Assembly: GCA_016745075.1 (NCBI GenBank)
Contig: JADGDD010000003.1
Location: forward strand, 62,001-126,000
Origin: Planctomycetota bacterium
GTDB lineage: Bacteria; Planctomycetota; UBA11346
DNA: 64,000 nt
Reading direction: 5' to 3'
Position numbers and translations under genes: made by a program. Positions within the stretch are counted from its first letter, which is position 1. Each line of letters starts with the position of its first letter. Below, in pieces: positions 51,268-60,707 of this stretch. The notes beneath the pieces were generated by a model, which saw nothing but the letters and a program-made list of their open reading frames with translations, was not told the origin of the DNA and did not search any database.

Positions 51268-52809
51268 TCAATGCAGCACTGAGTTGATCTGCGGTTGCTT
51301 AAGGACTTCGGATAAGCTGGTGTGAGTATGTGTATATAAGGCCTGTGGTTTAACACAGCCAATAGTGCGCTGTTCATGTTCTGCTATTATTCGTGGAATT
51401 GCATGAGGATTAAGAGTAAGCAGTGTGTGTTGAATTGCTCCCAGTTGTCCAAGTTTACGAGCAAGTTTATAATGCGGGTTTTTTTGTAGTAAAATATCTA
51501 TGGATGCTGTAGAGGGCAGAGCTGCGGTACTATAAAGACGGTAATGTGGAGTGTCATGTGTTGGCAACACGGCTTGGAGAGCTGCGAAGTGTTTACTTGG
51601 TATTACTTGTTGGAGGGTGGTGAGCACATGTGCTTCGGTTAATTTTTCACCAACCATATCGCTCGTTTGTTTATCGCGCCCAATAAATTGAATGCTTGGT
51701 GTGTGCCCAAGAAACCCTGTTACTAGAATAATGTCACCCAAATCATAACGGTAGAGGCCGCCAGCAGTGGTGAGGAGTATGCGGTAAGAATGCCCAGTGT
51801 GCAATTCATGTGCTCGGTGAACCGTTCCTTGATCATCAATAAATTCAAAGAAGTGGCTGGTAATAGCAAGTGGGCATTGCCCGGCAAAAGGAATGCTGAT
51901 TATTCCTTCCGTAGCCAAGAGTCCTTTAGCTTGACAAAAAGAAGTTGGAAATCGTTTTGTGAGCGTGTGAAAAAATGGGCGTGCCGCGCTATCACCCCAT
52001 GCACTTATTACTCGCAGAGATGGCCAGAGTTGTTGTGGGTCTTCCCAGTCACAGTGTAACAAACGTTGGCGATGGCGAGAGGAAACACTTGTTAATAATT
52101 TATTTTTATGTGTTAAAATAAAATCATAAAGATCTAAAATATAACTAGGATGCCATAGAGACATTAAGCGTAGTTCCGGTGTAGATAATAAATGACGACA
52201 GGTTTCCATACGAAATTGATGAGTATTGGCGATGTGCCGAACGTCTGATGGGACTGCCAAGGTAGGACGAATTATTTTTTGTGCCCATCCACCAAGATAG
52301 GCGCTGTCGTCAGCAAAACCAATTGGTATCTGTGCGTCTGTGCGAGTTGGTAGACTTGGACTAATAGCCCAGTAGGCAGGGCCATGACGAATGTCGGGAA
52401 AATGGCGATGTAGATCAACAATCCACGGACGTATTCCTGCTTGGAATGATGTGCCCAGTTTCGATGTCCAAGGAATAAGTTTTTCACCACCACTGCTGCC
52501 ACCTGTTGGAACGAGTCTGGTAACAGTTTCGCTACACAAGTTGCCTTGTGTGTTATTACACAATTCTTGAATGGCTGGTTGTATATCTTCATAAGAAGAA
52601 ATAGGAACGCGCTGTTTCCAGTCATCCCAAGAGCGAATGGATGAAAATTGATATTGTTGTCCAGGCTGCGTGTGTGTGTTATGGCGCAGAATATCGCGTA
52701 ATATTTGAGACTGTGTGTACTCAGGTTGCTGTAGGGAACGTTTGAAATGACGATAATCTTTGTGACAGGAGAGTGACCATGCGTGGAGAGCAATAGAGCA
52801 AAGGTTCAC
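51268..52809 (-). CDS. GH3-family acyl-adenylating/amide synthetase
   Basis: The 513-residue protein has the GH3 ATP-binding loop VPTGGSSGGEKLIPWTS (about 107-122). Other GH3-like blocks are GVYRYDLGD-type GGLYRYDLGDIILVTGF and FIGRDKQTSDMVGEKLTEAHV, which matches GH3 motif III. GH3 enzymes adenylate a carboxylate and transfer it to an amino acid or amine; bacterial members are little studied. No acyl-carrier protein or A-domain is nearby, so this enzyme could supply the activated acyl or amide bond of the product. It is coupled by ATGA to the GNAT-like gene. Confidence 0.88.
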   Translation of the reverse strand: MNLCSIALHAWSLSCHKDYRHFKRSLQQPEYTQSQILRDILRHNTHTQPGQQYQFSSIRSWDDWKQRVPISSYEDIQPAIQELCNNTQGNLCSETVTRLVPTGGSSGGEKLIPWTSKLGTSFQAGIRPWIVDLHRHFPDIRHGPAYWAISPSLPTRTDAQIPIGFADDSAYLGGWAQKIIRPTLAVPSDVRHIANTHQFRMETCRHLLSTPELRLMSLWHPSYILDLYDFILTHKNKLLTSVSSRHRQRLLHCDWEDPQQLWPSLRVISAWGDSAARPFFHTLTKRFPTSFCQAKGLLATEGIISIPFAGQCPLAITSHFFEFIDDQGTVHRAHELHTGHSYRILLTTAGGLYRYDLGDIILVTGFLGHTPSIQFIGRDKQTSDMVGEKLTEAHVLTTLQQVIPSKHFAALQAVLPTHDTPHYRLYSTAALPSTASIDILLQKNPHYKLARKLGQLGAIQHTLLTLNPHAIPRIIAEHEQRTIGCVKPQALYTHTHTSLSEVLKQPQINSVLH

Positions 52810-53516
52810 GCTGTGCTCCAGACAAGTTTTTGAGAGCGCTTTTCTAAACGTTGACCAACTGAGCTCACATTTTCAGGAGCAAGTGAACAGCAGCAGACGA
52901 GTTCATCACCATGATGAAAAGACGGATTGAGTGTACAAAAAAGTTCAACACTCGCATCGGCATGAATATGTTTTGGAATATCTTGTAAATGTGCTTTTAA
53001 TGCTTGGGGTTGTTGAAAACGAACGACGGTGCCATCAAAGTTAGAGCCATAGCGATGGCGGGCAAGATGGTTTCGAAGATGGTTGAGGTGAGCATTTGTA
53101 TAACCTGGACGTGGAACGCTGGTTTTCCACAATTGTTGCATTAAACGAAAAGTGCGAGGGCCAGAACAAATAAGAAGCCAATAGAGTGGAAGCGAGTCAT
53201 TGGTGTGGACATCACGAACAGCACGTATCCACGCCTCAAATAAAGCGGTACTGCGCCAAGCACGTGGGTCTACAATAGTGTCTCCAGAATAAATAACTGC
53301 GATTTGTTGTGAGTGATAGGAGCAGTGTTCATAAGCAAAGGTACTGAGACCACAGAGTCCGTTACTATCATATATTCGAATAACATGTGTTTTGTCGGCA
53401 AGGTCGCTTTTTGTCCGTTCTTTATTACAAGACTCAAAATGAGTATGTAAGAGTTTTGTCATTTCTTCTATGTCTGTTTGTTGTAAATCTTGTACGGTGG
53501 ATAGAACACATTTCAT
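52806..53516 (-). CDS. GNAT-like acyltransferase (N-acyl synthase type)
   Basis: The 236-residue protein has the broad outline of a GNAT fold. It starts with a basic helix pair (EEMTKLLHTHFESCNKERTK), a GLSTFAYEH strand and IAVIYSGDTIVDPRAWRSTALFEAWIRA in place of motif A. The glycine-rich Q/RxxGxG/A acetyl-CoA loop is degenerate. A long C-terminal region has Arg/His-rich HLARHRYGSNFDG. It may join a fatty acyl group to an amine, but this is uncertain. It is coupled on both sides by ATGA. Confidence 0.6.
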   Translation of the reverse strand: MKCVLSTVQDLQQTDIEEMTKLLHTHFESCNKERTKSDLADKTHVIRIYDSNGLCGLSTFAYEHCSYHSQQIAVIYSGDTIVDPRAWRSTALFEAWIRAVRDVHTNDSLPLYWLLICSGPRTFRLMQQLWKTSVPRPGYTNAHLNHLRNHLARHRYGSNFDGTVVRFQQPQALKAHLQDIPKHIHADASVELFCTLNPSFHHGDELVCCCSLAPENVSSVGQRLEKRSQKLVWSTA

Positions 53517-54547
53517 AAGACACTCGCATCTATAGTGGCAGGGTCAGGTTTTTTCCAGTCATCATAGCTTACGCCGTACCATTGGGCGGATAACGGTTCT
53601 GTTGGTAGCACAGAGGTAAATAGCGATTGTTTGCTCATGCCCAGACATAATATATGTAATGCCTTGTTGCGTGCGTAACGACCTGCTGCTGCTAACAGCG
53701 CTGTTGCTTGTTGTTGTGTGTTGCAGTGTGCCATTCCAAGCATCCCTTGTTGAATTGGTACGTGAGGTGGCGGTAATGGCGGTCGTTTTTGCAGTGTACG
53801 TAAAACGTTTATTGGATGTCGACAGAGTGAAAGAGCGGCTGGCATACGAGTAATTGCAATGTGTTTATCGAATCCCTGATGGCTCAACGCTAAACAGCCC
53901 TGTATGTGCCCTTGTTCTTCCCAAATCCATACTCTATCAGGAAATGGGAGGCGGCGGTAGTCTAGATGTACTGTGCTCGATTGAGATTCTAGTAATGTGT
54001 AAAGAGCTTCTTTATCCTGCTCTTGAGCAATTCGTACACAGTTGTGTGTGGGTAGTTGTGCTGCTGCCCGTGCAGAAAAAAGAGAAGTCGTATATGTTTG
54101 CCACGGATGGTAGTGCGGCATGCCTCTTATACCGCGTTCAAGTAAACGTTTTGCGCGAACGTTGTTGTACAGAATGCTTGTTAAGTCATAGGGATATTCG
54201 TCTGCTTGTCGTTCCGTATGCAGTAAGTGTAGGCAATTGGTGAGTGCAATTATTAGGTCGGTTCCAGCCATAGATGGATCTCGGCGTAGAGTTGCTAAAT
54301 ACCCTAGCCATGAGGACCGTCCATTATGGCGAACAGGCAGAACACGGCGTTGACCATAGGCTAAAACGGTATCGCCTCGTCTTGCAACAATATGACTTTC
54401 ACGATCGGCCGTAAGATTAATATTACTGACTATACGCATACCCCAATTATCATCCATGCTTTGATTCATGAGAGCATATATGGCAGGCAAATCTTTTTCG
54501 TGTGCATGTCCATAGCTTAACCGACCGGTAGTAGTTCGTGTGTCCAC
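53513..54547 (-). CDS. GNAT-family acyltransferase, tandem or duplicated domain
   Basis: The 344-residue protein starts GRLSYGHAHEKDLPAIYALMNQSM, a typical GNAT first helix. YLATLRRDPSMAGTDLIIALTNCLH fits the CoA-binding strand-helix region. A second half (about 170-340) repeats the pattern (CVRIAQEQDKEALYTLLESQS...). A tandem GNAT is likely, with one half perhaps degenerate. Its start overlaps the upstream radical-SAM gene by 31 nt. Substrates are unknown; both carboxylic-acid and amine acceptors are possible. Confidence 0.72.
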   Translation of the reverse strand: MDTRTTTGRLSYGHAHEKDLPAIYALMNQSMDDNWGMRIVSNINLTADRESHIVARRGDTVLAYGQRRVLPVRHNGRSSWLGYLATLRRDPSMAGTDLIIALTNCLHLLHTERQADEYPYDLTSILYNNVRAKRLLERGIRGMPHYHPWQTYTTSLFSARAAAQLPTHNCVRIAQEQDKEALYTLLESQSSTVHLDYRRLPFPDRVWIWEEQGHIQGCLALSHQGFDKHIAITRMPAALSLCRHPINVLRTLQKRPPLPPPHVPIQQGMLGMAHCNTQQQATALLAAAGRYARNKALHILCLGMSKQSLFTSVLPTEPLSAQWYGVSYDDWKKPDPATIDASVL

Positions 54548-55881
54548 GATGCATCCCCTAACGGTAATCCATTTCGCCCATCAACGTCACTACGGTGCAT
54601 GGCATTAATAATAAGATAATTGGTGAACATGCGCAGGTCACGCCAATGAATACGGTGTGTTGCTCTACGAGCGATGGAAGACCAGCTATAAAAATCACGC
54701 CGTGCTTGTAAACAATATTGCGTTAATTCTGTGCCACTCATAGAGCGAGGGTAAAACGGAACATCATTATAGTGATAATCAGAATTAAACCACCAGCTAG
54801 GGTACACCAAACGGTTGTCTTCCTCAAGTCGTTTGTAGAGTGGTGTGCCGGGGAATGGTGTCAGGTGATTAAATGCGGCAATAAACATGCCGCTTTCAAT
54901 AGCAAAGGAAACGCTTTCTTGTACGGTCTCGGCATTATCGTAATCATAACCAAAAACAAAAGTACCATAAACACGTATGCCATGTGCTGTAAAGCGTTGC
55001 ATGACTTCTTTAGGGCCACCGCGTGCCATATTAAAGCGTTTGTTCATTTGTGTTAAATTATCTGGATTGAGACTTTCAAACCCAACTAATACGCCTTGGC
55101 ACCCGCTTTGTCGCATAAGCGTCAGTGTTTCATCATCATAAGCGACATCACTCGATGCCTGAGAAACCCAGCGAACGCGTAATGAGGCTAGTTCACGTAA
55201 AAAGGCTCGGGAACCCTCTCTGTCAGTAATAATATTATCATCAACAAAAAAGATAAGCCGTGGTTTTTTGGGGAGTGATTTAATTTCTTGAATAACGAGG
55301 TCAACAGGTCGCCGTGAGGCGCTACCATTAAATACCGTTTGAATAGCGCAGAAATCACAGCGGTGTCTACAGCCACGAACAGATTCAATTAAGGTGACTG
55401 GCAAATAATTTTTGCCTATAAAAATACGTCTGTCTGGTAGCACCCCTTGTAATGAGGGTCTGTCTGTGCTGTGGTAGCGTGCTTGCGCTGTGCCATGTTT
55501 ATAATCATCAATAACTTGTGGAAAAAGTTCTTCTGCTTCACCAATAACAATGCTTTCAGCATAGTGCGCAACTTCATCAGGACACAAGCTTGCATGAAAG
55601 CCACCCATAACAACAGGCACGCCATTTCTACGAAAATCACTAGCAATTTGATAGGCCCGTTGAGCCGTGTAGGTTTCAATGCTCATTGCAACTAAATCAA
55701 AGGACATATCTGTTGGTATTTTTTCAAGTCTGTCGTCGTAGAAAAAAATCTCTACATCATCGGGACATAATGCCGCCAAGGTGGCGGGCTGTAATGGTTC
55801 CATGCACCATGTGCGAATGTAGGATGTCATGCCAATATGGCGACCAATACAGGGATGAACTAAGCAGAGGCGAAAAGTCAT
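54517..55881 (-). CDS. B12-binding-type radical SAM protein (second of a pair)
   Basis: The start at 55881 is chosen because its ATG overlaps the stop of the first radical-SAM gene (ATGA) with GAGGAG upstream. About 454 residues. The N-terminal Rossmann-type B12 domain (LCLVHPCIGRH...VVMGGFHASLCPDEVAHYAESIVIGEAEELFP) is followed by the cluster motif VRGCRHRCDFCAI (CxxxCxxC). GVLVGFESLN and FVFGYDYDN complete the TIM-barrel region. A His ligand (DxHxxG) is not obvious, as in many base-off cobalamin members. It may catalyse C-methylation, cyclisation or C-C bond formation. Confidence 0.88.
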   Translation of the reverse strand: MTFRLCLVHPCIGRHIGMTSYIRTWCMEPLQPATLAALCPDDVEIFFYDDRLEKIPTDMSFDLVAMSIETYTAQRAYQIASDFRRNGVPVVMGGFHASLCPDEVAHYAESIVIGEAEELFPQVIDDYKHGTAQARYHSTDRPSLQGVLPDRRIFIGKNYLPVTLIESVRGCRHRCDFCAIQTVFNGSASRRPVDLVIQEIKSLPKKPRLIFFVDDNIITDREGSRAFLRELASLRVRWVSQASSDVAYDDETLTLMRQSGCQGVLVGFESLNPDNLTQMNKRFNMARGGPKEVMQRFTAHGIRVYGTFVFGYDYDNAETVQESVSFAIESGMFIAAFNHLTPFPGTPLYKRLEEDNRLVYPSWWFNSDYHYNDVPFYPRSMSGTELTQYCLQARRDFYSWSSIARRATHRIHWRDLRMFTNYLIINAMHRSDVDGRNGLPLGDASWTHELLPVG

Positions 55882-57230
55882 GGCGTTACAACTCCTCGTG
55901 GAGCATCCCAACTCATGCAGTCGCAGGTATAATATTTTTCAAGACCGTGTGCATAGCGTCTATAGGTGAAATTACTCGCTAGACGTACTGGGAGTGGCGC
56001 AACGCCTTGGCGCAAACGTTTCCACATTCCAGACCAACTATAGGCCAATTGCCATGCGCGGCGCGTACCATCCAGAAGTGTTTGGGCATCCATCTGAGCA
56101 GGCTGAAAGACAACATGCTGTCCATCATACCATTGCCAGTCATTATGTAAGATACGTCCCTGTTTATGCAAATCTGTATAAAGTGGCGTTCCGGGGAAAG
56201 GTGTAATTATTGCAAAGCGTGGTAGATCTATGCCGGCATCTATAGCGAAGTGAGCTGTTTTTTCAAAAATATCAGGTTCATCACCGTCGTGGCCAAATAC
56301 AAAGCATGCTTGTAGCGCAATCTTTCGTTTATGTAATTCATGAACAACGGTACGATACGCATCAGGATTATTAAATGCTTTTTGCATACCGTCTAAACTA
56401 TTACTGCTTATCGATTCGAGACCCATCAATAACCCACGACAACCACTGGCCGCGCATAAGTCTAGGAGTTCCGCATCGTGAGTGAGTAAAGTGGTACTGA
56501 GACCATACCAATGAATGCGAAGAGGAATAAGTGCTTCAAATAAAGAACGGGCATATGCTTTGTCAGCAATCATATTGAGGTCAACAAAGATAGCACGGCG
56601 GCGACCTGATGATTGAATGTCTGCAACAACATCTGCAACAGGGCGTTGCAGAGCAGAGCCCCAAGCAGTAGGAGCAACACAAAATTTACAGCTATGATTG
56701 CAGGAGCGGGTGGCTTCAAAGACGGCATCTGTGAGATATTTTCGACGCGGCAAAACAGACCGGTCAGGTTGTGGGCGATTGTGTAACGAGAACTGGTGCT
56801 CTTGATCGTAGCGCGGATGTAAGGTGTGGTTGCGGTAATCATGAAGAAGTTGTGGCCAGGTGTCTTCTGCGTATCCACAGACAATAGCATCGGCATAACG
56901 TGTGGCCTCGTCTGGCATAAGCGTAACATGCGGTCCACCAAGGATGACCGTTTTACCTTCTGAGCGAAAGTGTTGTGCTAATTCATAGGCTCGGCTTGCA
57001 GTTCCAGTAATGACGGTCATGCCAATAATGTCGGCATCAATGTGAGCAGGAATTTCCTCAATCCCTTCATCGTAACATTGCAAGTGATGGGGTATGTCTG
57101 CAGGAATTAAGGCAGCAAGTGTTGGAAAGGTGAGTGGCATATATCGTAACCCTCGGCCAAAAATACCACCACGATGCCGATAAAGTGGTCCTTTTGGGCT
57201 AATCAAAGCAATGCGAAGGATGTTTTCCAT
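55878..57230 (-). CDS. B12-binding-type radical SAM protein, first gene of the biosynthetic operon
   Basis: The 450-residue protein has an N-terminal B12-type domain (IALISPKGPLY...ILGGPHVTLMPDEATRYADAIVCGYAED) and the radical-SAM cluster motif TRSCNHSCKFCVAP (CxxxCxxC). It also has LLMGLESISSNSLDGMQ and TPFPGTPLYTDLHKQG. It is paralogous in layout to the next gene and belongs to the BchE/HpnR-like group with a long C-terminal region. It is preceded by a 105-nt space shared with the divergent RapA-like gene, where the operon promoter should lie. Confidence 0.88.
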   Translation of the reverse strand: MENILRIALISPKGPLYRHRGGIFGRGLRYMPLTFPTLAALIPADIPHHLQCYDEGIEEIPAHIDADIIGMTVITGTASRAYELAQHFRSEGKTVILGGPHVTLMPDEATRYADAIVCGYAEDTWPQLLHDYRNHTLHPRYDQEHQFSLHNRPQPDRSVLPRRKYLTDAVFEATRSCNHSCKFCVAPTAWGSALQRPVADVVADIQSSGRRRAIFVDLNMIADKAYARSLFEALIPLRIHWYGLSTTLLTHDAELLDLCAASGCRGLLMGLESISSNSLDGMQKAFNNPDAYRTVVHELHKRKIALQACFVFGHDGDEPDIFEKTAHFAIDAGIDLPRFAIITPFPGTPLYTDLHKQGRILHNDWQWYDGQHVVFQPAQMDAQTLLDGTRRAWQLAYSWSGMWKRLRQGVAPLPVRLASNFTYRRYAHGLEKYYTCDCMSWDAPRGVVTP

Positions 57231-57253
57231 AACAAGAGGATAGAGTGTTTTTT

Positions 57254-57282
57254 ATAATAGCAAGCATTAGTAAACGAATGAA
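57254..57282 (-). promoter_or_regulatory. Candidate promoter of the biosynthetic operon
   Basis: Read on the minus strand, TTCATT (57282-57277) and TATTAT (57259-57254) are 17 bp apart. The -10 ends 24 nt before the ATG at 57230. The -35 is weak. It is the best sigma70-like match by eye in the divergent region. Confidence 0.35.
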
Positions 57283-57335
57283 ATCATATAAGTGGAGTAT
57301 ATAACAAGACGCGGAAGGCACCATCGGTTGACCAT

Positions 57336-60300
57336 TTGGCAAAGAGCTTACCGTGGCGGGCTATGGCAGTAGGTGGATTAGTAGCGGTTCCTGAATTGCA
57401 GTCGGATGGCCCAGCGCGGTTACTCGGACAGAAGCAGGGTTTTGTGGACATTGTTTTCTTGCGCAGCGGCGCAACGATGACGCAAGAGGGCCGTCGTTTG
57501 GTTCGTTATCTGCTTTTGCCAGGTACAAAAATTGAGTTTGATGGTTTTGAGCGAAACAGCAAAGCCATTGCTGGAGTTATTGCAGATGCAGTGCCCACGA
57601 ATAACCCTGACGGTACGTGGACCTATACGGTTACGGCAGAAGATGGTGAAGTGGAGCACATAGAAGAAACGCGCATTAGCAATGTTGTATCAGCAGAAAC
57701 ACCTATTCAGCAGTTAGCGAATGTGGATTTTCATGATATGCAGCCGCGTTTTGCTAAAGCGGGTACACCGTTACCGCCGGCACCGTGGGGCCCAGAGTCT
57801 TTGTGTGCGCGTGAGCAATTGCTTCGTTATCGTGATGATGCCTGGCAAGGTACCAGTGGTGTCGTTGGTTTAAGTGGTGCACGGGTTATTCCGCTGCCGC
57901 ATCAGCTTTTGGTCGCACGTCGGGTTTTGGCAGATAGACAAATTCGCTTTTTATTAGCAGATGAAGTGGGTTTAGGTAAAACCATTGAAGCCGGTCTTAT
58001 TATGCAAAGCCTTATGGCTATGCGTCCATCTATGCGGGTGCTTATTATTGTGCCTGGCGCTTTGGTCAGCCAATGGTTTCTTGAACTATTTGTGAAATTC
58101 GGTGGTCGTTCGTTCGTGATGTTGGATGCAGATCGCATAGAAACCTACGCGGGTAATCCGTGGAGCGAACAATTTGTTATTGTGTCTAGTCGTGCGGTAG
58201 AAGCCCTCAAAGGCAAAGCGGCTTTGCAGTTTGCTTCGGCCTCATGGGATATGCTTATTGTGGACGAATGTCACCGTATGCAGCCAGGTGGGGTGCTCTT
58301 TAAACGTGTCTCTGTGCTCAGCAAAAAAACGCCGCATGTTTTATTATTATCAGCGACACCTGGCCGTCAGCATGCCGATGCCTATTTAGCATTGTTACAT
58401 TTATTACAGCCAGATGCTTATGCCTTAGATGATCATAAAGGATTTGAGAAAAAATTAGCCGCTTTTGATACGGTTTTAGATATGTTGGAGCGTAGTGCTA
58501 CTGCCGATGCTGATTCATGGCCAGCGTTGTCAAAAGCATGGCGCAAGTTGCTTGGCTCTGATGCCACCGTTGTCCAATTATTACAAGCGGTGGATGAAGA
58601 ATATACGGATCACAAACGTGAAGAATTATGCGCATGGATTCGTGAGCAATATCAATTAGATCATCGTATTATTGCTAACCGCCGTCAGGTTTTATCTCGC
58701 TTATCAGCTCTCAGTGGTGTGCGTGGTTTAGATTTAGGTAAACGTGAACGTACTATCGTATCGTACAAGGCTGATGAGGCCGAAATGGATGTGCGCAAGG
58801 CATTAGCTGTTTATCATACCGCGCTCTTGTCACATTATGCAGCCGATGGCGCAGATATTCCACCGCGTTTAGCACACTGGTTATTGCAATTAGAATTAGC
58901 TTCCTGGACACATGCCCAAGTACTTGAACGTTTGCTCGCTATGCGCTCAACTGTGCTTGAAGAACCAGAAGAGTTTGAAGAGTATCGTATCCGAGCAGCG
59001 CCCAATGAAGATATGGGGCAGGTTTTACGCCCAGATTTTTCAGAATCAGAAAGCAGCACTCATGTGGCTATTAGCGCAACCTGTCATGTAGATGCAGACG
59101 AAGAAGGTCCAGCCTTACTTGCTTTAAGCACAGCTGTGGATGTATGGCGTAAACGCAAACCGAAACGTATCACAGCATTATTGAAAAAAATAAAAAAATT
59201 CTGGGATGAGCACCCACAAGAAAAAATTCTTATTTTTGTGGGGCATGGCCTAGCGGTTTCTTTATTGGCAGAAATGTTAGAAGATGCATTGGGGTCTTGT
59301 GTTGAAACTTTTGGTTCGCATCAAGACCAGCTAGAACGAGAAGAAGCCACTCGCCGTTTTCGTGAAGACGATCGTATTAGCATTTTAGTGAGCGACCCAC
59401 TCGGTGGCGAAGGCCGTAATTTTCAATTTGTTTCTATTGTTGTTCATTTTGATTTACCATGGTCTATAGCATCAGTGGAGCAGCGCATTGGCCGTGTAGA
59501 CCGGTTGGGTCGAGACGGCAGTGTTCCAAGTTGGGTACTTGTTCCAGACAATAAAGAAGCGATTGATTCGGTTTGGGTTGAAGTGTTGGATCAGGGCATT
59601 GGTGTATTTGAATCTTCCTCATCAGGTCTAGAATTTATTAGTGCTGAGGTGGAAACTCGAGCACTCTGTGCAGCCTTGCGTGGTGGCGCAGCAGGTCTAC
59701 GAGAAGCATTACCCGCTTTAATAGAGTGTGTACGTACTGAACAATCAGAACGTGATGAACGCGAAGATATGCTCTTCCATAGACAAGAAGAAGCATTTGC
59801 TGCGGCAGATGACATGGCACGAAAAGCAGGGAAAATTCACGCTCCAACTCGCAGTGTTTGTAATTGGATGCGCGGTATGGGTGGCCAAGTCTGGCGGGAT
59901 GATGATGGTGCACGCGCTTTCCACATGCGTACTCGTCATGCAGAAGGTTTCCAAGATGGTGTCTTCCAACGTGCAGAGGCCTTGCGTCATCAACAGCTCG
60001 CCTTTTTTGCCCAAGGTCATGATTTAATAGATCGTTTAATTGATGATGCAGGCCAAGCCGCATGGTGTGCGGCAACCGCATGGCGTAGAAAACTAGAAGC
60101 CTGTCAAGGTAACGGAGTCGTAGAACGTTGGGATGGAGTGCGTGTAAGTTATGAATGCGTTCTTGATGTAGCGCCACTGATGAAGGCCAAAATGCCGATA
60201 GAATGTTTGCGTCGTCTATTTTCTGTGGTTGCTCCTCATAGGCCACTGGCATTTTTCCGTTTAACGGATGGCCAGCGAGAAGAAGATGCAGCAACCCAAT

Positions 60301-60707
60301 CAGCTTTGCGTCCTGGTTTTGATTCATCTATGGATGCAACTTTAAGCCCACGTAGTAGTCGAGAATTCTGGATGCGTTCAATGCTTGGCGGTAAATCTGA
60401 TCAAGTGCTTAAATGGCAAAACAGTGTGCGGGCGGTGGAAGCTTTTGCGGAACAGCATGCAAAAATATTGTGGGAAAAAGAACGAAACAAAGCTGTTGCA
60501 TCATTAAGCGTGGTATTGGATGAAGGCCTTGCAGTCTTGCGTGGCCGTAGAGATTCTGCCTTAGATCGTCTTGGTCGTGGGCACCCAGATGCAGACCGCC
60601 TTATGGAAGAATATACGCAAGAGGAAGAGCAAGTTGCTGCACTCATTGCTTGTGTAGAAGGCGCTCGCTATGAAATAGCTTCAGCAGCGTATGTCGTTAT
60701 CGCCTAA
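57336..60707 (+). CDS. RapA-like SNF2/SWI2 ATPase
   Basis: The 1123-residue protein has a RapA-type N-terminal beta region. The helicase core has motif I ADEVGLGKTIEAG (about 208), II DECH (about 309), LLLSATPGRQH (III) and VI VEQRIGRVDRLGRDG (about 714-728). RapA/HepA proteins recycle RNA polymerase. The C-terminal 350 residues are coiled and lack a clear family motif. The track start is TTG at 57336; an ATG at 57363 is an alternative, since no clear Shine-Dalgarno decides it. It is divergent from the biosynthetic operon and overlaps the next gene by 17 nt. Confidence 0.9.
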   Translation: MAKSLPWRAMAVGGLVAVPELQSDGPARLLGQKQGFVDIVFLRSGATMTQEGRRLVRYLLLPGTKIEFDGFERNSKAIAGVIADAVPTNNPDGTWTYTVTAEDGEVEHIEETRISNVVSAETPIQQLANVDFHDMQPRFAKAGTPLPPAPWGPESLCAREQLLRYRDDAWQGTSGVVGLSGARVIPLPHQLLVARRVLADRQIRFLLADEVGLGKTIEAGLIMQSLMAMRPSMRVLIIVPGALVSQWFLELFVKFGGRSFVMLDADRIETYAGNPWSEQFVIVSSRAVEALKGKAALQFASASWDMLIVDECHRMQPGGVLFKRVSVLSKKTPHVLLLSATPGRQHADAYLALLHLLQPDAYALDDHKGFEKKLAAFDTVLDMLERSATADADSWPALSKAWRKLLGSDATVVQLLQAVDEEYTDHKREELCAWIREQYQLDHRIIANRRQVLSRLSALSGVRGLDLGKRERTIVSYKADEAEMDVRKALAVYHTALLSHYAADGADIPPRLAHWLLQLELASWTHAQVLERLLAMRSTVLEEPEEFEEYRIRAAPNEDMGQVLRPDFSESESSTHVAISATCHVDADEEGPALLALSTAVDVWRKRKPKRITALLKKIKKFWDEHPQEKILIFVGHGLAVSLLAEMLEDALGSCVETFGSHQDQLEREEATRRFREDDRISILVSDPLGGEGRNFQFVSIVVHFDLPWSIASVEQRIGRVDRLGRDGSVPSWVLVPDNKEAIDSVWVEVLDQGIGVFESSSSGLEFISAEVETRALCAALRGGAAGLREALPALIECVRTEQSERDEREDMLFHRQEEAFAAADDMARKAGKIHAPTRSVCNWMRGMGGQVWRDDDGARAFHMRTRHAEGFQDGVFQRAEALRHQQLAFFAQGHDLIDRLIDDAGQAAWCAATAWRRKLEACQGNGVVERWDGVRVSYECVLDVAPLMKAKMPIECLRRLFSVVAPHRPLAFFRLTDGQREEDAATQSALRPGFDSSMDATLSPRSSREFWMRSMLGGKSDQVLKWQNSVRAVEAFAEQHAKILWEKERNKAVASLSVVLDEGLAVLRGRRDSALDRLGRGHPDADRLMEEYTQEEEQVAALIACVEGARYEIASAAYVVIA

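Noticed and set aside
48134-57230. Ladderane or hopanoid cluster
   Set aside because: Radical SAM genes are present, but no FabF/FabH/ACP set (expected for ladderanes) and no squalene-hopene cyclase or other hpn genes are found.
59638-60327. 229-aa minus-strand ORF inside the RapA-like gene
   Set aside because: Leu/His-rich shadow of the opposite codons, with no start signal or motif.
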